Positions 1-6,252 of a stretch of 6,252 nucleotides of DNA are shown in pieces (the stretch's first letter is position 1; each line of letters begins with the position of its first letter). The stretch lies in contig JAUNUZ010000149.1 in the NCBI GenBank assembly GCA_030537915.1, positions 1-6,252 on the forward strand. The letters are read 5' to 3'. The DNA comes from Micrococcales bacterium. Its GTDB lineage: Bacteria > Actinomycetota > Actinomycetes > Actinomycetales > Dermatophilaceae. The notes beneath the pieces were generated by a model. It saw only the letters and a list, made by a program, of their open reading frames with translations. It did not search any database and was not told the DNA's origin. Made by a program: the position numbers and the translations under genes.

Positions 1-1298
1 GCCAGCGGGATAACCGACCGATGGACGACGACGGCCCGGGCGGCCGCCGCCGTAACCGCCAACGCAGCCGCGACCGTAAGCGTCGCGGGGGTCGCGTCGG
101 CGGCGTCGACGACTACCAGAACGAGCCGGTCGAGACCGTCAGCCCCGACGACGTCCTCGTCCCGGTGGCCGGAATCCTCGATGTGCTCGACAACTATGCC
201 TTCGTGCGTACCAGCGGCTACCTGCCCGGCCAGAACGACGTCTACGTGCCGTTGGGGCACGTCAAGAAGTACAACCTGCGCAAGGGCGACGCGGTCACCG
301 GTGCCGTCCGTGCCCTCCGTGACGGCGAGCAGCTGCCGGCACGACAGAAGTTCAACGCGCTCGTGCGACTCGACACCGTCAACGGCGCCGATCCAGAGGA
401 CTCGCGTGACCGCGTCGAGTTCAACAAGCTGACTCCCCTCTATCCGCAGCAACGCCTGCGGCTGGAGACCGAGTCGAACATTCTGACGACGCGGATCATC
501 GACCTCGTCAGTCCGATCGGCAAGGGTCAGCGGGGGCTCATCGTCGCCCCGGCCAAGGCCGGCAAGACGATGGTCATGCAGGCCTTGGCCAACGCGATCA
601 CGACGAATAACCCCGAGTGCCACCTCATGGTCGTTCTTGTCGACGAGCGCCCCGAAGAGGTCACCGAGATGCAGCGCGCGGTCAAGGGCGAGGTCATCTC
701 TTCGACCTTCGACCGGCCGGCCGATGACCACACCACGGTCGCGGAGCTCGCTATCGAGCGGGCCAAGCGGCTCGTCGAACTCGGCCACGACGTCGTCGTG
801 CTGCTCGACTCGATCACCAAGCTGGGCCGCGCCTACAACCTCGCCGCCCCGGCGAGCGGGCGCATCCTCTCCGGCGGTGTCGATTCCGCGGCGCTCTACC
901 CGCCAAAGCGCTTCTTCGGTGCCGCCCGAAACATCGAGCACGGCGGGTCGCTGACAATCCTGGCGACTGCGCTCGTGGAGACCGGCTCAAAGATGGACGA
1001 GGTCATCTTCGAGGAGTTCAAGGGCACCGGCAACATGGAGCTCAAGCTCGACCGGCAGCTCGCGAACCGGCGCATCTTCCCGGCCGTGGACGTCAACTCC
1101 TCCGGCACCCGGCGCGAGGAGATCCTGCTCGCCCCTGAGGAGCTGCGGATCATGTGGAAGCTGCGGCGCGTGCTGGCAGCCCTCGACACCCAGCAGGGCA
1201 TCGAACTGCTCATCGACCGTCTCAAGAAGGCCAAGAGCAACACAGAGTTCCTCATGATGATCCAGAAGACGTCGAATATTCACTTGGACGACGACTGA
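1..1298 (+). CDS. rho: Transcription termination factor Rho (5' partial)
   Basis: Rho is a hexameric RNA-dependent ATPase/helicase that ends transcription by pulling nascent RNA from RNA polymerase in the cytoplasm. The frame is open from base 3 with no stop upstream of the ATG at 21, so that ATG is probably internal and the gene starts outside the window. Numbering from that ATG, residues 1-30 are Arg/Asn/Asp-rich, as in the N-terminal insert of actinobacterial Rho. A cold-shock-like RNA-binding fold follows, with YAFVR at 59-63. The ATPase domain has a Walker A motif at 176-183 (APAKAGKT), the [13 protein letters not shown] block, Walker B Asp263 ([10 protein letters not shown]), the [10 protein letters not shown] segment, the GSKMDE Q-loop, and the arginine finger in SGTRREE (Arg364). 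The C-terminus ends in acidic LDDD before TGA 1296-1298. The 425 residues seen cover about the full length of E. coli Rho (419), so only the N-terminal extension is missing. Walker A has Ala where most Rho proteins have the second Pro of PPKAGKT. Confidence 0.97.
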   Translation, partial: QRDNRPMDDDGPGGRRRNRQRSRDRKRRGGRVGGVDDYQNEPVETVSPDDVLVPVAGILDVLDNYAFVRTSGYLPGQNDVYVPLGHVKKYNLRKGDAVTGAVRALRDGEQLPARQKFNALVRLDTVNGADPEDSRDRVEFNKLTPLYPQQRLRLETESNILTTRIIDLVSPIGKGQRGLIVAPAKAGKTMVMQALANAITTNNPECHLMVVLVDERPEEVTEMQRAVKGEVISSTFDRPADDHTTVAELAIERAKRLVELGHDVVVLLDSITKLGRAYNLAAPASGRILSGGVDSAALYPPKRFFGAARNIEHGGSLTILATALVETGSKMDEVIFEEFKGTGNMELKLDRQLANRRIFPAVDVNSSGTRREEILLAPEELRIMWKLRRVLAALDTQQGIELLIDRLKKAKSNTEFLMMIQKTSNIHLDDD

Positions 1299-1320
1299 GC
1301 GGATCGGCTTGCCATGCTGA

Positions 1321-1354
1321 CGAATCCCGCCCGGATGTGTCCGGGCGGGATTCG
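1321..1354 (+). terminator. Perfect hairpin after rho, probable terminator lacking a U-tract
   Basis: CGAATCCCGCCCGGA (1321-1335) and TCCGGGCGGGATTCG (1340-1354) are exact reverse complements, giving a 15-bp uninterrupted stem with a 4-base TGTG loop. It starts 22 bases after the rho stop and lies 74 bases before the next gene. The bases after it (CGCGTCTAACG) contain no run of T, so it is not a canonical E. coli-type terminator. Hairpins without U-tracts are common behind actinobacterial genes and are thought to act in termination or 3'-end protection. Its perfect stem and position make the end of the rho transcript the likeliest role. As a near-symmetric palindrome, it could in principle also bind a dimeric protein. 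Confidence 0.75.
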
Positions 1355-1413
1355 CGCGTCTAACGCCCCGCCCTTCGCACAGGCACGACGTAACACGGCG
1401 CGAGAGCGCCAGA

Positions 1414-1418
1414 GGGAG
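1414..1418 (+). promoter_or_regulatory. Ribosome binding site of the receiver gene
   Basis: GGGAG lies 10 bases before ATG 1429 and supports that start over the in-frame ATG at 1444. A second purine run, GAGGGG at 1421-1426, is only two bases from the ATG and too close to serve it. Confidence 0.6.
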
Positions 1419-1428
1419 TTGAGGGGCG

Positions 1429-1812
1429 ATGTCTGCCGATCCGATGCGCGTTGTCGTAGCCGACGACGACGCGGATATCCGAGAACTCGTGACGTTCAAG
1501 CTGATGCAGGCCGGTTACGAGATCGACGCGGTGTCTGACGGTTCGCAGGCGTGGGCCACCATCAGCGAGGCCCCGCCACGCCTGGCGGTACTCGACGTCA
1601 TGATGCCGGGACTGTCCGGCCTCGACGTGCTGCGCAAGGTCCGCGAGGACGAGCGCACCAGGGGCGTACCGGTGATCCTTCTCACGGCGCGCAGCCGCGA
1701 CTCCGACGTCGACAGCGGGTTCGCCACCGGCGCCACCGACTACGTCATCAAGCCCTTCTCACCCCGCGAGCTTGTCCACCGGGTCTCGTCGGTCCTTGCG
1801 CGCGGGGCGTGA
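1429..1812 (+). CDS. Single-domain response regulator (receiver only)
   Basis: This 127-residue protein is a complete CheY-like receiver domain with no DNA-binding or enzymatic output domain. It accepts a phosphoryl group from a histidine kinase and signals by changing its protein contacts in the cytoplasm. All the key residues are present: the acidic cluster Asp12-Asp14 (VVVADDDADIRE), phospho-acceptor Asp56 in VLDVMMPG, switch Thr86 in ILLTARS, aromatic Tyr105, and Lys108 in KPF. The length matches CheY or Spo0F with no room for another domain. It is the first gene of the run, preceded by a clear Shine-Dalgarno, and its TGA overlaps the next gene's GTG by four bases. The histidine kinase two genes further on is its natural candidate partner. 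It could act like Spo0F or CheY, either in a relay or by binding a target directly; the neighbouring HEAT protein is a plausible but unproven target. Confidence 0.95.
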   Translation: MSADPMRVVVADDDADIRELVTFKLMQAGYEIDAVSDGSQAWATISEAPPRLAVLDVMMPGLSGLDVLRKVREDERTRGVPVILLTARSRDSDVDSGFATGATDYVIKPFSPRELVHRVSSVLARGA

Positions 1813-2888
1813 ACGCCCACCTCCTTCTGCTGCTCACCCTGGCCGCGCTGAGCGTGGGGTGTGGCCTTCTCGTCACGGCCACTGTCGCGGCGAAGATCCG
1901 TCGCTCCCTGCGCAGTCGCACCTTGGCGCGACTCGCGGCGCCGCAGCGGCGTCTTGTGCTGGAGGTCGCCTCGGGTGAGGACGAGGACGACCTCGCAGCC
2001 GACGAACTGGCTGCACTGCCGCGGCGCGAGTGGGCGAGTATCCGCGCCGCGGTCATCGCCATGCTGAGCAAGGTGCGCGGCGCGCCGGCGGCGTCCCTCG
2101 TCCGCGTCATCGGGGCCCACGGTGAGGTCGAGGCGGCCCGCTCCGCTCTGGGCGCCCGTTCATCGCTGCGGCGCGCCCGCGGTGCTCACCTGCTGGGCCT
2201 GGTGCGCGACGAGGCGAGCGTGCCGGCGCTCATGACGCTGCTGTCCGACCCGGCTGACGATGTGCGTTTCGTGGCGGCCCGCAGCCTTGGGTACATCGGC
2301 GACCCGATCGCGGCCGCAACGCTCCTTTCGGCCGTACCCGGTGATGGCGGCCGCGTCGGGCTCCCCTCCTGGGTCGCCGCGGAGGCCCTTCTGGCCATGG
2401 GGCCGCAGATCGAGCCGGCGATCCTCGCCGGACTGCTGCACCGCGATCCGCGGGTTCGTGACGTTGCCGTCACGGTGGCGGCCCACTCGTCTCTACCCGG
2501 CACGATCGGCATGCTGCGCAGTCGCCTGGGCGTCGAGCCCGAGGACGACATTCGCGTCGCGATGATCGCAGCGCTCGGCAGGCTGGGCGAGCAGGAGGAC
2601 GTCGAGCGGCTCGCGAAGCTCACCGCGCTTGCCGAGCCGATGACGCTACGGCGGGCGGCGGTGCGCGCGCTCGGGGAGCTCGGGGACACCGAGGCGATTC
2701 CGGCGCTGCGCATCCTCATGGAGGACGGTGACCGCGCTCTGGCTGCGCTGGCGGCGCAGGCGTTGACCCAGATCGGCGGACGGGCGTTCGAGGTGCTGCA
2801 CGCAGCCCGGGCCCACGGGCGCGACGTGGCACGCATCGCCTCGGCCGCGCTGCACCTGGCCAGCCTGCGCGAGATGTCGGGACCGTAG
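1809..2888 (+). CDS. Membrane-anchored HEAT-repeat protein
   Basis: This is a 359-residue protein if started at GTG 1809, which overlaps the receiver stop as GTGA. The frame is open further upstream to 1551, but that part is out-of-frame receiver sequence with no gene-like character. The GTG start also gives a clean N-terminal membrane helix (about residues 5-28) followed by KIRRSLRSR. Few charges before the helix and many after it predict an outside N-terminus and a cytosolic body. From about residue 120 to 355 there are repeated paired helices of HEAT / PBS-lyase type, for example DDVRFVAARSLGYIGD (from 150), DPRVRDVAVTVAA (from 213), DDIRVAMIAALGRLGE (from 246) and TLRRAAVRALGELGD (from 279). 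Residues 50-60 form an acidic stretch. HEAT solenoids bind proteins, so a scaffold or regulatory role is likely. I see no catalytic motif. The next gene, a glycosyltransferase, starts four bases after this stop. The start has almost no Shine-Dalgarno, so translation probably depends on coupling to the receiver. Confidence 0.88.
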   Translation: MNAHLLLLLTLAALSVGCGLLVTATVAAKIRRSLRSRTLARLAAPQRRLVLEVASGEDEDDLAADELAALPRREWASIRAAVIAMLSKVRGAPAASLVRVIGAHGEVEAARSALGARSSLRRARGAHLLGLVRDEASVPALMTLLSDPADDVRFVAARSLGYIGDPIAAATLLSAVPGDGGRVGLPSWVAAEALLAMGPQIEPAILAGLLHRDPRVRDVAVTVAAHSSLPGTIGMLRSRLGVEPEDDIRVAMIAALGRLGEQEDVERLAKLTALAEPMTLRRAAVRALGELGDTEAIPALRILMEDGDRALAALAAQALTQIGGRAFEVLHAARAHGRDVARIASAALHLASLREMSGP

Positions 2889-3309
2889 CGCGATGCGCGA
2901 CTACGTGGCCGCCGTCGTTGGCGGGATCTTCGATGTCATTGCGGTGCCGGTGCTCATCTACTTCGTGCTCATCAATTCCTCCTACCTCGTTCTCATGGGG
3001 TGCGCCGCCATGGATTTCGCGCGGCACCTGCGGCGGATGGAGCACTCCGGCCGACTCGACGCCGTCTCCTCTCGCCTCGCGCCCGGTGTGGCGCTCGTCG
3101 TGCCCGCCTACAACGAGGAGGCTGGGATCGTCCCGGCCGTGCAGTCGATGCTGTCGCTGCGCCACCCGCGTCACGAGATCGTCGTCGTCGACGACGGTTC
3201 GACGGATCTGACCTTCGCCTGCCTCGTGCGCGCCTTCGACCTCGTCGGCGTGGATCGTGAAGTACCCCAAGACATTCTGGTCGCGGCCGAGATCCTCGGC
3301 GTCTATGTC

Positions 3310-3317
3310 CCGAAGAC
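3310..3317 (+). other. Frameshift site inside the glycosyltransferase
   Basis: The sequence CCGAAGAC reads Pro-Lys-Thr in the upstream frame, whereas the conserved continuation Asp-Gly-Arg-Thr-Arg-Leu begins at G3315. One missing base, most simply one G of an original AAGGAC, explains it. The downstream frame has a TGA at 3258-3260, so the shift must lie after that point, and the protein pattern places it here. There is no slippery heptamer that would suggest programmed frameshifting. Confidence 0.82.
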
Positions 3318-4355
3318 GGCCGCACCCGGCTCACCGTCGTCCGCAAGGTCAACTCCGGCAAGACAGACGCCGTCAACACTGGCATCAACGCCGCGGTTGA
3401 ACCGCTCATTGCCATTGTCGACGCAGACTCCCTGCTCGATCCCGACGCCCTCGTGGCCGTCGCCGCACCCTTCGCAGAGGACCCGGTCCACGTCATCGCC
3501 ACCGGCGGCGTCGTGCGCGCCGCCAACGGGTGCACGGTGCGCGACGGCCGCGTCGTCGCGGTCGGGATGCCCAAGAGTGGCTACGCCCGGATTCAGGTCA
3601 TCGAATACCTGCGCGCCTTCCTGCTCGGCCGCGCCGGGTGGTCGCGCCTGCGCTGCCTCATCCTCATCAGCGGCGCCTTCGGAATGTTCCGGCGCGACAT
3701 CCTGGTCCAGATCGGCGGTCTCGACGTGGGCGCCATCGGGGAGGACTTCGAGCTCGTGATGCGGATGCACCGCCTCATGCGCGACGCAGGCCGGCCGTAT
3801 CGGATCGAGTTCGTCGCCGAGCCGATCGCGTGGACCGAGGTGCCGACGAGCCCCAAGGTCCTGCGCTCGCAGCGGCGACGCTGGCATCGCGGACTCTGGG
3901 AGGTCCTGTGGAAGTACCGCGGCATGATGTTCCGCCCGCGCTACGGCCGGATCGGGATGGTCGTCATGCCATGGTTCTGGATGTTCGAGCTGCTCGCCCC
4001 GGTCATCGAACTCTTCGGGCTCCTTGTGATGGCCGTCGGTCTGCTCGTCGGCGTCGTCGATGTCGGCTACGGCGCGCTCTTCCTCGCGGTCGCCTACGGC
4101 TACGCCCTGCTCGTGAACCTCGCCTCGCTGACCATCGAGGAGCTCACTTTCCACAAGTACCCGCGGTGGCGCGACCTGGGGCACGCCTTCGTCGCCTCCA
4201 TCGCCGAGAACTTCGGCTACCGGCAGCTCACGGCGCTGTGGCGGGTCGAGGGCCTGTGGAACGGGATTCGCGGCGGCAAGCACGTGTGGGGCACGATGAC
4301 GCGCTCGGGCTTCGAAGTGGCTTCCCGCGACGCGCAGGCGGCCACGCCGCTGCAT

Positions 4356-4360
4356 GAGGA
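4356..4360 (+). promoter_or_regulatory. Ribosome binding site of the histidine kinase
   Basis: GAGGA lies 9 bases before GTG 4370, inside the end of the glycosyltransferase gene. It supports GTG 4370 as the kinase start, and the start codon overlaps the preceding stop as GTGA. Confidence 0.65.
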
Positions 4361-4369
4361 CGTGCGGTC

Positions 4370-6252
4370 GTGACGGAACCGCTGCGATCCGAGGCCGCCG
4401 GGCGCGGCGACGCCGGCTCGGGCACTCGCACCGCGCGCAGAGCTCGTGGGGCACGCTCGCTGCGGTGGCGGCTCGGTGTCCTCTCCTGCCTGATGTCCTG
4501 CCTCATCCTGTTCGTCAGCGGCATCGGACTCGTGGCGATGGACTACCAGCGCGGCGAAGCCGATCGCAGCACCCTCGTCGTCGAGCCTGCCTACGACGTG
4601 AACCGCTCCGTACGCCTGACGATGGTGCAGGCGCAGAGCGGGTTGCGGGGTTATCTGGTCATCGCGAGCACCGACCCGGCCGACGCCACGACCCCCGATG
4701 GCGTCGATCGGGAGGCCGCCCGGATGGTCGCGACCTATGCCGCCGCCGAGAAGCGCATCGACGCCGAGCTGGACAGCCTGTCGGGTCTGGTCGCCTCTGC
4801 AGGGTTCGCGACCACGCGGGAGGGGCGCGCCCGCGCCTACGACGCCGAGCGGGCCCAGCGCGCCGCCGTGACGCAGTGGTGGCAGTACGCCCGCAACGCC
4901 CGCTCATCGCGCTCCGTGGAGCGCGGTGAGTTCACCCAGGGGCAGCAGCTCTTCGATCGCTTCAGCGCGGCGAACTCGGCGCTGGCCGACGTGATCAGCG
5001 CCGAGCGTGACGCCCTGCGGGTCTCGCTGCGCGCTGCGATCGTCTGGGCCTCACTGGCCGTTGTCGGTGCAACCGTGCTGGCGCTCGGGCTCGCCGTCAT
5101 CCTGAGCTGGTGCACTACGAGTGCTCTGACACGCCCCCTCAACCGGCTGCGCGATATCGTGCGCCGTCAGCGACACGGGGATCGTCACGCATGGGCGGCC
5201 ACCGATGTCGGGGCGGTTGAGGTCCGCGAGCTGGCCGGCGACGTCAACGCCCTCACCGCCTCCCATCACGAGCTGAGCGATCGACAGAAGGCATCGCTCG
5301 ACGTCCTGCGGGCGCAGTCCGAGCTCGTGCGCACCGTCCAGTCCAGCGATGACGTGGGTGACGCGCTGCGCATGGTCATCGATGGCATCGGCGAGGGCCT
5401 GCAGGTCGACCGGGTCGTCGGCGGGCTACTGGATGAAGACGGCGGCTTCGACGACGCCGTCCTGTGGTCTGCTCGCAGCAGCGATGCGGGACTCGACTCG
5501 CCGTGGGAGCTGCGCAAGGAGTTGGCGTCCCACGCGGAGCGCATCCTGGAGGGTGAGCGGCAGCTCGTCGTCAACGACGTCTCGATGTTGCCGTCGCCGC
5601 AGCCGCCAGAGCAGGAGGCGAGCCACACCGCAGGGATCGCCGGCGCGGGCAGCGACTGGTGGGGCGACCTGCGCGGATCGAAGGCGACGGGCGGACTGCT
5701 CGTGGTCCCCTTCGGCCTGGGTGACGAGACGATCGGCCTGGTCTCGCTGCGGACCAGTCAGCCGAGGCAGTGGCGGGAGAACGAGATCGCCTTCGTTCAT
5801 CACGTGCTCGGTGAGGTCACCAGGCTCGTCGTGAAGGTGACGAGCGAGCGTCGACAGGCCGAGCACCTGGCCCGGCTCGAGGAACTGGACCGACAGGAGG
5901 AGGACTTCATGTCGACGGTCAGCCACGAGCTGCGAACCCCGCTGACCAGCATTTCCGGCTACCTGGAGATGCTCTTCGAAGGTGACGCGGGCGAGCTGAG
6001 CGAGCCGCAGCGTCGGATGCTCGACGTCGTGGGCCGCAACGCCCAGCGCCTTCGCGGCCTCATCGAGGATTTGCTCGTCCTCAACCGCCTCGAGGCGACC
6101 GGCCTGCGCCCCGAGACGCCCGTCATCTCGGTTTGTGAGATCGTCCGGGACGTGGCGGTGGAGCTCACCCCCGTCGCCGCGCGGACCGGGATCTCCGTGA
6201 AGCACCACGAGCGCGAGGGCTCGTGGGTGCGCGGCGACCAGCAACAGCTGAC
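4370..6252 (+). CDS. Sensor histidine kinase: CHASE3-like, HAMP, GAF-like, HisKA (3' partial)
   Basis: Translating from GTG 4370 gives 627 codons with no stop to the window end, so the gene is cut at its 3' side. It is an integral membrane kinase that would autophosphorylate on histidine and pass the phosphate to a response regulator. After a basic N-terminus, helix one is about residues 35-57. An extracytoplasmic region (58-221) contains QAQSGLRGYLVIAST, resembling the CHASE3 sensor signature. Helix two is about 222-246, followed by a HAMP linker (about 250-300, with TRPLNRLRDIV and VRELAGDVNAL). A GAF-like domain spans about 320-490. The dimerisation/phosphoacceptor domain (about 500-580) has His519 in SHELRTPL. 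The end of the window, GDQQQL, matches the start of the ATP-binding domain just before its N-box, which is not visible. The GTGA overlap with the glycosyltransferase places it in the operon. Its likeliest partner is the receiver encoded three genes earlier, though another regulator may follow outside the window. The ligand is unknown. Confidence 0.93.
   Translation, partial: MTEPLRSEAAGRGDAGSGTRTARRARGARSLRWRLGVLSCLMSCLILFVSGIGLVAMDYQRGEADRSTLVVEPAYDVNRSVRLTMVQAQSGLRGYLVIASTDPADATTPDGVDREAARMVATYAAAEKRIDAELDSLSGLVASAGFATTREGRARAYDAERAQRAAVTQWWQYARNARSSRSVERGEFTQGQQLFDRFSAANSALADVISAERDALRVSLRAAIVWASLAVVGATVLALGLAVILSWCTTSALTRPLNRLRDIVRRQRHGDRHAWAATDVGAVEVRELAGDVNALTASHHELSDRQKASLDVLRAQSELVRTVQSSDDVGDALRMVIDGIGEGLQVDRVVGGLLDEDGGFDDAVLWSARSSDAGLDSPWELRKELASHAERILEGERQLVVNDVSMLPSPQPPEQEASHTAGIAGAGSDWWGDLRGSKATGGLLVVPFGLGDETIGLVSLRTSQPRQWRENEIAFVHHVLGEVTRLVVKVTSERRQAEHLARLEELDRQEEDFMSTVSHELRTPLTSISGYLEMLFEGDAGELSEPQRRMLDVVGRNAQRLRGLIEDLLVLNRLEATGLRPETPVISVCEIVRDVAVELTPVAARTGISVKHHEREGSWVRGDQQQL

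Larger units (their letters stand above)
2893..4373 (+). pseudogene. Membrane glycosyltransferase family 2, broken by a single-base frameshift
   Basis: This is a GT-A fold, BcsA/IcaA/NodC-like glycosyltransferase that would add sugars from a nucleotide-sugar donor to a growing polysaccharide at the inner membrane face. An N-terminal membrane helix (about residues 8-35) precedes ALVVPAYNEE (67-76) and VVVDDGSTD (97-105). Codon 140 (3310-3312) is the last that fits; the true frame resumes at 3315 with DGRTRLTVVRK. With one base restored the protein is 493 residues. It then has the DAD metal site (Asp177-Asp179), SGAFGMFRRD, the catalytic-type GED (Asp285), and QRRRW (327-331), followed by hydrophobic helices from about 3957 to 4125. 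There is no PilZ domain. Without correction, ribosomes stop at TGA 3757-3759 after 148 out-of-frame codons, losing the DXD and QxxRW motifs. Both halves are otherwise intact, so the lesion is very recent or a sequence error. The start is ATG 2893, with GGGA at 2879-2882 ahead of it. Confidence 0.88.

Noticed and set aside
1374..1396. Possible promoter for the operon: TTCGCA at 1374-1379 and TAACAC at 1391-1396
   Set aside because: The spacing is only 11 bases and the -10 box lacks the final T. I cannot support a specific promoter in the 1355-1428 gap, although one is expected there.
1551..1808. Upstream extension of the HEAT gene to the ATG at 1551
   Set aside because: This would put 86 Arg/His/Pro-rich residues, read out of frame from the receiver gene, ahead of a good membrane helix. 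GTG 1809 at the GTGA overlap is the sensible start.
3306..3320. Programmed ribosomal frameshifting in the glycosyltransferase
   Set aside because: No X XXY YYZ slippery heptamer or obvious internal Shine-Dalgarno stimulator is visible at the switch, and this enzyme family is normally encoded in one frame.
3303..4454. Long minus-strand open frame (383 codons) opposite the glycosyltransferase
   Set aside because: It lies entirely antisense to sequence with clear glycosyltransferase motifs. Its product is rich in His, Asp, Arg and Pro with no recognisable domain, as expected when a GC-rich gene is read backwards.
4354..4929. Plus-strand open frame of 191 codons from ATG 4354
   Set aside because: It is a shifted reading of the first part of the kinase gene, Arg-rich and without motifs. 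The frame from GTG 4370 gives membrane helices and stays open to the window end.
5426..6244. Minus-strand open frame (272 codons) opposite the histidine kinase
   Set aside because: The plus strand carries HisKA and membrane-helix motifs in a continuous frame. The minus-strand product has no domain and is a GC-rich antisense shadow.

Overview
The window is very GC-rich, and most codons end in G or C. It begins inside a rho gene whose N-terminal part carries the Arg/Asn/Asp-rich insert typical of actinobacterial Rho. Together with the GTG starts and tightly overlapping genes, this points to an actinomycete (Actinomycetota). The sequence alone does not support a finer placement. All convincing genes lie on the + strand. 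I see no tRNA, rRNA, CRISPR array, insertion sequence or phage gene.

Layout: (1) bases 1-1298 hold the RNA-binding and ATPase domains of transcription terminator Rho, with the gene's start lying upstream of the window. (2) Bases 1299-1428 are a short intergenic gap with a perfect 15-bp hairpin, the likely end of the rho transcript. (3) Bases 1429-6252 form a compact operon-like run of four genes. They are a stand-alone response-regulator receiver (1429-1812), a membrane-anchored HEAT-repeat protein (1809-2888), a membrane-bound processive-type family 2 glycosyltransferase (2893-4373), and a large sensor histidine kinase (from 4370, running off the end). Two junctions are 4-base GTGA overlaps and the third gap is 4 bases, so co-transcription and translational coupling are likely.

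The glycosyltransferase is broken by a single-base frameshift near 3313-3315. Everything before and after reads as one intact, well-conserved enzyme, so this is either a very recent mutation or a sequence error. The histidine kinase has no stop codon inside the window; it was found by translating forward from GTG 4370.

Working model (inference): the kinase (CHASE3-like sensor, HAMP, GAF-like, HisKA) senses an envelope signal and phosphorylates the receiver protein. The receiver may act by protein contact because it has no output domain. The cytosolic HEAT-repeat scaffold, anchored beside the glycosyltransferase, could connect that signal to synthesis or export of a surface polysaccharide. The parts belong to known families. 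The four-gene combination is the most interesting thing here.
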